Positions 50,350 to 57,824 of a stretch of 64,000 bases of DNA are shown here, piece after piece. Below the pieces are notes generated by a model. That model searched no databases. It was not told where the DNA came from and saw only the letters and a list, made by a program, of their open reading frames with translations. The position numbers were made by a program, and so were the translations under genes. The DNA lies in assembly GCA_019414025.1 (NCBI GenBank), contig DXMU01000044.1, positions 1 to 64,000 on the forward strand, read 5' to 3'. This DNA is from Collinsella sp. GTDB taxonomy: Bacteria; Actinomycetota; Coriobacteriia; Coriobacteriales; Coriobacteriaceae. The stretch's first letter is position 1, and the number at the start of each line of letters is the position of its first letter.

Positions 50350-50876
50350 AGGGCGAGCGCCCCATCGGGGTACTGCTGGTGTTTGCTTGCCTGGTCGTGG
50401 CGATAGCGGCGGTGCTTTGGGGGCTTAACGCCGCGCGGCAGCAGCGTCCTGGGGCCGCCTCCGATTCGGGCTCAGATTCGGCGGTGGCGTCTCAAAAAGA
50501 TGAGACGCGAGATGCGGACGATTCGGATGTCGCTGTCACGGCGCAAACCTTTCTGCGGACGCTCGACAAGCGGTCTGCCACTGCGACGGATTCGCCTGAG
50601 GGCAACGCGATTGCGGTCCGGCTTGCATGGTCCGAGGACCGACCGATGACCGAGGCAGCGGCGGATATGTTACGCGCCTACCGCGAGGTGCCAACGGCCC
50701 AGCTCGCCCTGAGCGGCTATCTCGATATTAAGGGCAACGTATGGGGCGCCATCGTGCGCGATGGACGTGGCTGGGTCGATATGGTGACGGTTGCTGCGGA
50801 TGCCGGCGATGCCTCGTGCCGCCTGCGCGTGATCCGCCTGAGCCCGCAGGCATCGAACTCAAAGGAGGGGTCGTGA
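50313..50876 (+). CDS. Tad-locus protein with one N-terminal membrane helix, unknown
   Basis: 187 residues; one helix (IGVLLVFACLVVAIAAVLWGL, about 18-38), then a Ser/Asp-rich linker and a compact extracytoplasmic domain (FLRTLDKRS, LSGYLDIKGNVWGAIVRDGR). It overlaps the pilin gene by 37 bases and sits between two pilin-like genes, so it belongs to the pilus operon, possibly as a minor or anchoring component. No named family recognised. Confidence 0.7.
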   Translation: MERYQRGHQQPVEGERPIGVLLVFACLVVAIAAVLWGLNAARQQRPGAASDSGSDSAVASQKDETRDADDSDVAVTAQTFLRTLDKRSATATDSPEGNAIAVRLAWSEDRPMTEAAADMLRAYREVPTAQLALSGYLDIKGNVWGAIVRDGRGWVDMVTVAADAGDASCRLRVIRLSPQASNSKEGS

Positions 50877-50877
50877 A

Positions 50878-51096
50878 ATGCATGACGTCCTGCGCGAGGA
50901 GTCTGCCCAGGCAACGGTCGAATACGCCATCGTCACGGTGGCGCTGTTATCGATCGTGCTGGCGATCGCGGGGCTTTGGCGTGCTGGCACCGATGGGCGC
51001 TTGGCGGCGCTGGTTGAGCGGGCGGCATCCCATGGCGTTGCCTCGATGCCGGTTATCGACGCCGCTGCGGGCGCTAAGGACATCGCGTTGTATTGA
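50878..51096 (+). CDS. Second Flp-like (pseudo)pilin
   Basis: 72 residues: EESAQATVEYAIVTVALLSI at about 7-26 repeats the processing region of the pilin at 50116 (A-Q-x-T-x-E-Y). The helix continues to LAIAGLW; the remaining 40 residues are polar. The ATG follows GGAGGGGTCGTGAA. A minor pilin is the likely role. Confidence 0.8.
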   Translation: MHDVLREESAQATVEYAIVTVALLSIVLAIAGLWRAGTDGRLAALVERAASHGVASMPVIDAAAGAKDIALY

Positions 51097-51568
51097 TATC
51101 GCGCGTGAGGACCGGGCGCAGTCTACGGTCGAGTCCGCTTTTTTGCTGCCGACGTTTCTGACGCTCATCCTTCTCGCACTGCAACCGGTGTGCCTGCTCT
51201 ATACGCGCGCGGTCATGGAGTCTGCCGCCGCCGAGACCGCGCGGCTCATGACCACGACGACGGCGGAGGACGATGATCTTAAGGAGTTCACCCGCCGCCG
51301 GCTTACCGCAGTGCCCAACGTTTCGATCTTTCATGCCGGCGGGCCGTTGTCGTGGGATATCGAGCTTGGCCGGGCCGGTGCGGGTGGCGTCTCGTCCGTG
51401 TCCGTTTCCGGCGAGGTCAAGCCGTTGCCTGTGATCGGTGCGTTTGCACAGGCTATGGGTGGTACCGCCGAGGGCGGCTACGTTGAGCTCAAAGTCGATG
51501 TCTCGTATCAATCGCGTCCCGAATGGCTGGAGGGAGATTATGATTCGTGGATTGCTGCATGGGATTAG
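51032..51568 (+). CDS. TadE-like minor pseudopilin
   Basis: About 178 residues. EDRAQSTVESAFLLPTFLTL (about 24-43) is the TadE N-terminal helix with glutamate at the fifth place after the Ala-Gln junction. The extracytoplasmic part shows TadE-like strands (FHAGGPLSWDIELG, VSVSGEVKPLPVIG). The start is uncertain: ATG 51032 lies inside the previous gene and has only a weak ribosome site; no start codon lies closer to the motif. Confidence 0.75.
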   Translation: MALPRCRLSTPLRALRTSRCIDIAREDRAQSTVESAFLLPTFLTLILLALQPVCLLYTRAVMESAAAETARLMTTTTAEDDDLKEFTRRRLTAVPNVSIFHAGGPLSWDIELGRAGAGGVSSVSVSGEVKPLPVIGAFAQAMGGTAEGGYVELKVDVSYQSRPEWLEGDYDSWIAAWD

Positions 51569-53693
51569 GCGTTTCTGGTCTAGACGCGTTTTGACGCGCC
51601 GTCCGAGCTGCCATCGCAAGCGAGGCGGCTTTATGGGTCGAGCCGGTATCGACCTGTTTATCGAAGACGGTGCCTACACCACGCTTTCCTCTGCGGTGGT
51701 CATCTTGGTGGTGCTCACACTGCTGTTTTCGTCGACGGCGGCGATATGGAGCATGTCGCGCGCGGGGGACACCCAGGTGGCTGCCGATAGCGGCGCGCTG
51801 GCAGGCGCCAATGTGGTGTCGTCCTATCACACGGCTGCCACGGTGGTGGATGCGAGCATCTTGAGTTTGGGCCTGGCGGGGTTTGCCACGATCGGGACGG
51901 GCCTGGTCGCCATCCTCATCCCGGGTGCCGAACCAGTTGCCGGCAATATGGTCGACACCGGGATTGAGATCATTAAAACGCGCAACAAGTTTGCCAAAAG
52001 CGCATCGGAAGGCTTACAGAAAATCGAGACGGCTCTGCCGTATCTGATCGCCGCGCGTGCCACGCAGGCGGTGTCGGCGCAGGATACCGATAGTGTGACC
52101 TATACCGGTACGGCGCTTGCCGTGCCCAGGACATCCGAGTCGGACTTCGCTGCGCTCGAGAGGTCCGAGATCTCGACCGATGCCATCGAGAGCACCTCAA
52201 AAGATCTTGACTATGCTGCCAAGGAACTGAAGAAAGCGTCCGAGAAAACGTCAAAGGCCAAGGAACGCGCCTGGCTTGCCGACTGCGGTGGATCGGACAG
52301 AGGCGCAGTCGGAAGCTGTTCGTGCATGTGGGAACGCGCGAAGAGCTTGGCGAAGCTTTCGGATATTGAGAATCCGCACTATGCCTCGAGTGTCACATGG
52401 GAGCCGCAAGTGGCGCTCGATCGCGCGAAGGCCTATTACCGCTTGCGCCTTGCAAACGAGGCACCTCAGGGCTCAAGCGTCGAGACGAAGGCGGAGTCGG
52501 CGGCGCGCAAGGCGTTTTACACCTATGCGAGTACAGAGGTCAATCGTGCATATGTAACCGAGGACGGAGATGCAGTCACTTTCCATATCCCGCTGTTGCC
52601 GCGCAACGCTGACGAGGTGCGAGCGACGGAACTCTATACCGATGCGGCGTGGCCAACCAGTGTCATCGATGACAAGACGTATCTGCATTACGGAACGAGT
52701 TGCCCCAACTATAAGAAGGGGTCGCCAGGCGGGTTAGCCTCGGTTGCTGATTATGACGGGCAGGACAGATGCAACAGATGCCATTTTGGCGTTTCGTCGC
52801 TCGGTGCCGTTGCAGCGCCTTCGACTTCTATCGAAAACGGCTTCGAGTACCACTTTGACAAGTTCAAAGAGGCTCTGGAAGACTACGTCGACTGCCGCAA
52901 CAAAGAACTCGAACTTGAGCGTCAGGCCGAGGATGAGGCCGACCGTGCGGGCAATGCGTTTGACCAGGCCATTAAAGCGCTTTCGGGCAAGCGTCCGCGT
53001 ATCGCTCCGCCCGGTCGCAACGGCGTGGTTGCCTTTGCGGCTTCGGGTGCCATCTCGAGCCCCGATGAGCTCAACTCTTCGTTTAACACGGCAGTCAGGC
53101 TTGGCGATCGCGGTGCTATCTCTGCCGCGGTGCTGGCGCCCGATGAGGCGACGGCACAAAACAACGTGCTTTCGCGATTTTTCTCGACATTGAAGGAACG
53201 CTCGGGCGGCGTTGCCGGCGTCCTCGATGGCGTCATGGATGTTTGGGGACGGCTGCTCGTAGGATACGGTGATATCCAAGGTTCGGCCGACGAACTTATG
53301 GACGAGATGATTAAGGGCCTAGGAGGGGGCAGCGGCGCGTTGGGCTCCATCGCATCGTGGCTCGGCGATACCGTTTCGGCGTCCGTGGCGGCGTTGGGTC
53401 TGGAACCGTGCGACTTGCGCCTGCGAAAGCCGGTGCTGACCGATTCCGCCAACGTCATTAAGAGTCCGGGGTCTGACGTTGCTGGTCTCTCTCAAGCGCA
53501 AGACAAGCTGCGAAGTATTCCGTTGGGCGTGACCGATCCCAAGGCACTTTGCGAGGCGTTGGAATATCAAGTCGAACGCACCATTAGCGGTACGGTGTTC
53601 ACGCTTGCGGAGATTCCTCTGCCCGGCGGCGGCTCCATCCCACTTACCGTCGATGTCGCGACGCTGGTTGGCGCTCTGGGCGGTGGGTCGTAA
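51540..53693 (+). CDS. Large TadG-like pilus-locus protein
   Basis: 717 residues. After a basic N-terminus a TadE/G-type helix (TTLSSAVVILVVLTLLFSST, about 46-65) leads into AADSGALAGAN, the signature of TadG/Flp assembly proteins. A second hydrophobic segment is near 105-130. The large exterior part has coiled-coil stretches (about 215-275 and 440-490) and a cysteine-rich patch (CGGSDRGAVGSCSC, about 253-266; CNRCHF near 417). It lacks the glutamate of the processing motif that its neighbours have. ATG behind GGAGGGAGATT. Confidence 0.78.
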   Translation: MIRGLLHGIRRFWSRRVLTRRPSCHRKRGGFMGRAGIDLFIEDGAYTTLSSAVVILVVLTLLFSSTAAIWSMSRAGDTQVAADSGALAGANVVSSYHTAATVVDASILSLGLAGFATIGTGLVAILIPGAEPVAGNMVDTGIEIIKTRNKFAKSASEGLQKIETALPYLIAARATQAVSAQDTDSVTYTGTALAVPRTSESDFAALERSEISTDAIESTSKDLDYAAKELKKASEKTSKAKERAWLADCGGSDRGAVGSCSCMWERAKSLAKLSDIENPHYASSVTWEPQVALDRAKAYYRLRLANEAPQGSSVETKAESAARKAFYTYASTEVNRAYVTEDGDAVTFHIPLLPRNADEVRATELYTDAAWPTSVIDDKTYLHYGTSCPNYKKGSPGGLASVADYDGQDRCNRCHFGVSSLGAVAAPSTSIENGFEYHFDKFKEALEDYVDCRNKELELERQAEDEADRAGNAFDQAIKALSGKRPRIAPPGRNGVVAFAASGAISSPDELNSSFNTAVRLGDRGAISAAVLAPDEATAQNNVLSRFFSTLKERSGGVAGVLDGVMDVWGRLLVGYGDIQGSADELMDEMIKGLGGGSGALGSIASWLGDTVSASVAALGLEPCDLRLRKPVLTDSANVIKSPGSDVAGLSQAQDKLRSIPLGVTDPKALCEALEYQVERTISGTVFTLAEIPLPGGGSIPLTVDVATLVGALGGGS

Positions 53694-54169
53694 TGAGTAT
53701 CCGCATGCGTCTGCGCGAGGAGCGTGCCCAAGCGACGGTTGAGATGGCAGTGGTTACGCCCGTTTTGCTGGTGCTGGCGCTCATCGTGTACAACGTCATG
53801 GTCTTTGCCAGCGCTGTCGCGCGCTTCGACCGCGTGGTGCCCGACATCGTGTTGACGCACGCCGTGGCGTCGGAGGGGGAGGGCGACGAAAGCTCTGCCG
53901 ATGCCTCGGCGACGGTTCAGACTCAAATTCTGAATGCCATGGAAGGCTATGACTTGCAGATCGAAGTGTCGAGCGAGCAAGGCGCGAAGGCATTGGATGG
54001 TGGCCTGCTCTCCCTATCCGGTACGTTTAGGACCTACACCTGCACCATGCACTATGAGCCGTGGCCGACTTCTCTCAGCATCGCTGGCGTTCCGCTGGGG
54101 GTGCCGACAACGTTGTCGCACGAGCGCGCGGTGATGGTCGATCCATGGCGTCCGGGGGTGGTCATGTGA
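53693..54169 (+). CDS. TadE-like minor pseudopilin
   Basis: 158 residues with EERAQATVEMAVVTPVLLVL at about 8-27, the TadE signature with A-Q-x-T-x-E. The exterior domain is short (VSSEQGAKALDGGLLSLSGT). Start overlaps the stop of the TadG-like gene (TAATG). Confidence 0.82.
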   Translation: MSIRMRLREERAQATVEMAVVTPVLLVLALIVYNVMVFASAVARFDRVVPDIVLTHAVASEGEGDESSADASATVQTQILNAMEGYDLQIEVSSEQGAKALDGGLLSLSGTFRTYTCTMHYEPWPTSLSIAGVPLGVPTTLSHERAVMVDPWRPGVVM

Positions 54170-54525
54170 CCGCGGTCTCGTCCTATATCGCCTACGCACG
54201 GGCGCTCAACAGGTTGGGCTGGACGCCGGCCGAGTTTGTGGTGGCGGAGTCGTTTACCGTGCGTCTGCGCGGCATGCTGGGACGGCGGCCGGTTGCCGCC
54301 AACGGCCTGCCGCTCGTCATGGCGTTTCCACGCTGCTCTTCGGTCCATACGTGTTTTATGGCCTATCCCATCGACATCGCCTTCATCGATCGCGACGGCA
54401 ATATCCTCGCGCGCTACGAAAACGTCCGCCCTTGGCGCATGTGCTCCTGCCCCGGCGCCTGGGCGGTATTGGAACGCCCTTCAATCCTCGCTACACCTCC
54501 CGCCCTCCAACAAGTGCCGGCGTAA
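54166..54525 (+). CDS. DUF192 family protein at the end of the Tad operon
   Basis: 119 residues; the DUF192 core is RLRGMLGRRPVAANGLPLVM (about 32-51), FPRCSSVHTCFMAYPIDIAF (about 54-73), DRDGNIL and VLERP at the end. DUF192 proteins form small beta domains of unknown function, often exported; this one has no signal peptide. Starting at GTG inside the previous stop (ATGTGA), it is translationally coupled to the minor pseudopilin, and DUF192 genes are found with Tad loci in other actinobacteria. Confidence 0.85.
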   Translation: MTAVSSYIAYARALNRLGWTPAEFVVAESFTVRLRGMLGRRPVAANGLPLVMAFPRCSSVHTCFMAYPIDIAFIDRDGNILARYENVRPWRMCSCPGAWAVLERPSILATPPALQQVPA

Positions 54526-54584
54526 GAGATTGGCGACGGCGGACTTTCGTCATACGAAATTTAGTAAGATGGAGGAGAAGATGC

Positions 54585-54851
54585 ATGGATGTTGAGATCC
54601 ATCCGAACGCCAAAAAACACTTGACGGAAAAGCAGGTGCTTGGTGCCTGGTTCGCGGTTACTGAGTGCATTCGCCGCGAGTCGGAGGACGAGCCGCCGAG
54701 ATGGCTTGCCATTGGATGGCTTCCAGATGGTCGAAGTGTGGAACTTGTTGCGGTCGAACTAATTCGTGGATGGCTCATTATTCATGCCCTGTCTCCGGTT
54801 CAGAAGAAATTCTGGCAAGAGATCGAGCGAGCTCGGCAGAGGGGTCGATGA
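54585..54851 (+). CDS. Putative toxin of a toxin-antitoxin pair (BrnT/DUF4258-like)
   Basis: 88 residues: IHPNAKKHLTEKQVLGAWFA, PPRWLAIGWLPDGRSVELVA, then WLIIHALSP and EIERARQR. The order HPxAxKHLTxxxV..RxxxxxPPRWLAIG..LIIHALSP is that of small BrnT-like RNase-fold toxins. GGAGGAG stands before the ATG, and its stop overlaps the RHH gene at 54851, the normal arrangement of such modules. Toxicity is inferred. Confidence 0.68.
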   Translation: MDVEIHPNAKKHLTEKQVLGAWFAVTECIRRESEDEPPRWLAIGWLPDGRSVELVAVELIRGWLIIHALSPVQKKFWQEIERARQRGR

Positions 54852-55135
54852 TGGGCAAGACGTATACGGCCGCTAATGGTCAGGTTGTAACGGATGAAAT
54901 GATTGACGCGTGGTGCGAGTCGTACGAGCGCGGAGAGTTTCCGGGTGGCGAACACACCGTTGGTGGGATCGTGCGTGGACGGCCCCCGCTCTCAGGTGAG
55001 GGGACGGCAACGCTGTCGGTCAAGATTCCTCTGGGAATGAAGGAGGCCATTCGTCGACGGGCGGCTGCCGAGGGGATGACGCCAAGTGAGTTTGCCCGTG
55101 CGGCTCTAAGTGAAAAACTTCTTGCTGCCGGCTGA
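54851..55135 (+). CDS. Putative ribbon-helix-helix antitoxin
   Basis: 94 residues. The C-terminal 45 (TATLSVKIPLGMKEAIRRRA, TPSEFARAALSEKL) are a CopG/MetJ-type ribbon-helix-helix DNA-binding domain; the N-terminal part (EMIDAWCESYERGEFPGG) is the likely toxin-binding arm. Start at 54851 (or 54848) behind GAGGGG. Coupled to the upstream toxin gene. Confidence 0.78.
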   Translation: MGKTYTAANGQVVTDEMIDAWCESYERGEFPGGEHTVGGIVRGRPPLSGEGTATLSVKIPLGMKEAIRRRAAAEGMTPSEFARAALSEKLLAAG

Positions 55136-55198
55136 TGCCTCTGACGTGCCGATTTATAGAACCGAGGCTGTGCTCAAAAACTTTTTTAAAATTCTCGG

Positions 55199-55226
55199 TT
55201 GACCGGAACGCGTCCTTGGTTATACT
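55199..55226 (+). promoter_or_regulatory. Promoter of tRNA-Phe
   Basis: TTGACC (55199-55204), 16-base spacer, TATACT (55221-55226), 33 bases before the tRNA. Confidence 0.85.
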
Positions 55227-55258
55227 AATCAAGCCTTGAAACAAGGCACACCTCAAAT

Positions 55259-55331
<73 letters not shown>

Positions 55332-55383
55332 CCTTGAATTGACTAGGACCTCTGCAAAGGGGTCCTTTTCTTTTATCGAGGAC

Positions 55384-55623
55384 TCTGCGGAAATTGCGTC
55401 CCGGAATTTGGCTTCAGAGTGGGATGCGTTTTCCGCTTTGAGGCCGCTTGGGAAAGCACGACTCGGAATCCGGCGTCAGAATGGGACGTGCTTTCCTTTT
55501 TCGGCCTTTGGCGGAAACTGCGTCCCAGATCCCGCGCTCAGAACGGGATGCATTTTCCGGTTGAGGCCTCGAACGGAAAATGCATCCCAGTCTTTTGCGA
55601 AAAACGGGATGCGCTTTCCGGCC
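55384..55623. repeat. Four tandem hairpin units (family D) after tRNA-Phe
   Basis: Units end with GGCC at 55445, 55506, 55568 and 55623 (steps 61, 62, 55). Each is a stem such as GCGGAAATTGCGTCCC / GGGATGCGTTTTCCGC with TTCAGA or CTCAGA in the loop. Unit two has changed both arms (GGAAAGCACG / CGTGCTTTCC). The array fills most of the 477-bp gap between tRNA-Phe and the next gene. Confidence 0.8.
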
Positions 55624-55808
55624 GCCTACTTCCGGCGCATATGTACATCTCGGCGCGCCATCTCGGGCCCGCCCAGACATTCCTCCCACTTTCGCGTCAC
55701 TTTGCAGACCGTTCGGTCGCCTGTCCGCACACGCGGGTATACTCAAAACGATACTTATCCTACGCAATACGATGCGGGTTCGACCTGCATGATCCGAAGG
55801 GGGCAGTG

Positions 55809-56870
55809 ATGGAGAGGATACTCGGCGTTAATCTCTCTGGCTGGTTTATTCCCGAGCCTTGGGTGACCCCGTCGCTGTACGCGGCGACCGGTGCATCCAA
55901 CGCGGCTGAGCTACAGGAGGCCATGGGTACCGCCGCCTATAACGAGCGCATGCGCCGCCATTACGAGACGTTTGTGAGCGAGGACGATTTTCGCCGCATG
56001 GCGCAGATCGGTCTCAATGCCGTGCGTCTGCCGGTGCCCTGGTATGCCTTTGGCTCACAGGAGTCCGATGCCTCCTACATATCGGTTGTCGATTACATCG
56101 ACCGCGCAATTGAGTGGGCTGCCAAGTACGACATCCGCGTGCTGCTCGATCTGGCAACCGTGCCCGGTGGCCAGGGCGATTCCAACGATTCGCCCACCAC
56201 GCCGGAGGCTGTTGCCGAGTGGCATTCGTCCACCAACGGCCGTCATGTCGCACTCGACGTGCTCGAGCGCTTGGCCGATCGCTATGGCGAGGCCGAGAGC
56301 CTGCTGGGCATTGAGCTGCTGGACACGCCGCAGATGAGCGTTCGCAAGAGCCTCTTCACCATGACGGATGGCATTCCTGCTCACTACCTGCGCAATTTCT
56401 ATCGCGATGCCTACGAGCTCGTCCGTTCGTATATGCCCGAGGATAAGATCGTCGTCTTCTCGTCGTCGGGGCATCCCAGCGAGTGGAAGCATTTTATGCG
56501 CGGCGCCAAGTACAAGAACGTCTACATGGACCTTCACCTGTACCATTACCGCGACGAGTATGCGCTCGACATCACGAGCCCTCGCGGGCTGACGACGGCG
56601 ATTTCGCGTAACAAGCGCGAGCTTAAAGAAGCGATTTCGACTGGGTTCCCCGTGCTGGTGGGCGAATGGTCGGGCGCGGCGATCTTTGCCAACTCGTCGG
56701 TTACGCCCGAGGGCCGCAATGCCTACGAGCGCGTGTTTATCGCCAACCAGCTGGCTTCGTTTGCGCCGGCTGCCGGTTGGTTCTTCCAAACGTGGAAGAC
56801 CGAGAAGCGCATTGCAGCATGGGACGCCCGCGCGGCGCTCGGTACGCTCGAGCGCGGCATGATTGAATAG
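55809..56870 (+). CDS. Glycoside hydrolase family 5-like protein lacking the acid/base glutamate
   Basis: 353 residues with a TIM-barrel GH5 plan close to exo-1,3-glucanases. N-terminal GVNLSGWFIPEPWVTPSLY (about 6-24), VRLPVPWYAF (about 75-84), LLDLATVPGGQ (about 114-124), and the nucleophile glutamate in VLVGEWSGAA (about 283-292) are visible. But the loop that in GH5 reads LNEP reads GIELLDTPQ here (about 171-179), so the acid/base glutamate is replaced by threonine. No signal peptide, so cytoplasmic. It may be an inactive sugar-binding homologue or use another acid. ATG behind AAGGGGGCAGTG; rsmI follows after six bases. Confidence 0.85.
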   Translation: MERILGVNLSGWFIPEPWVTPSLYAATGASNAAELQEAMGTAAYNERMRRHYETFVSEDDFRRMAQIGLNAVRLPVPWYAFGSQESDASYISVVDYIDRAIEWAAKYDIRVLLDLATVPGGQGDSNDSPTTPEAVAEWHSSTNGRHVALDVLERLADRYGEAESLLGIELLDTPQMSVRKSLFTMTDGIPAHYLRNFYRDAYELVRSYMPEDKIVVFSSSGHPSEWKHFMRGAKYKNVYMDLHLYHYRDEYALDITSPRGLTTAISRNKRELKEAISTGFPVLVGEWSGAAIFANSSVTPEGRNAYERVFIANQLASFAPAAGWFFQTWKTEKRIAAWDARAALGTLERGMIE

Positions 56871-56876
56871 GTTGAT

Positions 56877-57755
56877 ATGACGCAAAACAGCGCCCATACG
56901 GGCAAACTCTATGTGGTCGGCACGCCCATCGGCAACCTGGGCGACCTGTCCCCGCGCGTTGGTGAGGCCTTTGCCGCTGCTGATGCCATCTGCTGCGAAG
57001 ACACGCGTGTGACGTCAAAGCTACTGATGCACCTGGGCATTTCCAAGCCGCTTGTCCGTTGCGACGAGAATGTGATCGCCAGCCGCGCCGCCGGCCTGGT
57101 CGACCGTCTGCTGGCGGGGGAGACCCTCGCTTTTGCCTCGGACGCCGGCATGCCGAGCGTGTCCGATCCCGGCCAGGCGCTGGTCGAGGCGGCGCGTGAG
57201 GCCGATGTGCCCGTCGAAGTTATTCCCGGGCCCTCTGCTTGCGTCACGGCGCTTGTTTCGTCCGGCATTCCCTGCGAGCATTTTTTCTTCGAGGGCTTTT
57301 TGGGCCGAAAGCACGGCGACCGTGTGCGCCGTTTGCAGCGCCTTGCCGTGGTGCCCGGCGCACTCATCTTCTACGAGTCTCCACATCGCATCGTGGCGAC
57401 GCTCGAGGCCGTGGCGGAGGTCTTTCCCCAGCGTGAGGTTGCCGTCTGCCGCGAACTCACCAAGCTGCACGAGGAGGTCTTGCGCGGGCCCGCTGACCAG
57501 CTTGCCGAGGAGCTGCGTGCTCGCGGCGAGGTAAAGGGCGAGATTGCGCTGGTCATCGCGCCACCGAGCGAGGATGAGGAGGCCGGTATCGTGCCGGTCG
57601 GCGCCACGGCAGCGGATCCCGACGAGGCCCTGCGCGAGGATATCCGCGCCGCGCTCGAGGAGGGGGAGCCCGCGTCTGCGGTGGCCAAGCGCCTGTCTCA
57701 GAAGTATTCGCGCCGCAAGCGCGATGTCTATGCCATGGTGCTCGATATGCAATAG
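56877..57755 (+). CDS. rsmI: 16S rRNA (cytidine(1402)-2'-O)-methyltransferase
   Basis: 292-residue tetrapyrrole-methylase-fold enzyme that 2'-O-methylates C1402 in the ribosomal decoding centre. LYVVGTPIGNLGDLSPRVGE (about 11-30), ICCEDTRVTSKLL (about 38-50), FASDAGMPSVSDPG (about 84-97), and the long IPGPSACVTALVSSGIPCEHF (split, about 116-136) are family signatures. A C-terminal RsmI helix-turn-helix (AVAKRLSQKYSRRKRDVY) is present. In operon with the GH5-like gene and close to metG. Confidence 0.95.
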   Translation: MTQNSAHTGKLYVVGTPIGNLGDLSPRVGEAFAAADAICCEDTRVTSKLLMHLGISKPLVRCDENVIASRAAGLVDRLLAGETLAFASDAGMPSVSDPGQALVEAAREADVPVEVIPGPSACVTALVSSGIPCEHFFFEGFLGRKHGDRVRRLQRLAVVPGALIFYESPHRIVATLEAVAEVFPQREVAVCRELTKLHEEVLRGPADQLAEELRARGEVKGEIALVIAPPSEDEEAGIVPVGATAADPDEALREDIRAALEEGEPASAVAKRLSQKYSRRKRDVYAMVLDMQ

Positions 57756-57824
57756 ATGGAGGATATCCAGCCCTTGCGCTAGAATCATCCCCTGTATGCA
57801 ACGTTTTTCTGGAGGACAAACCCC

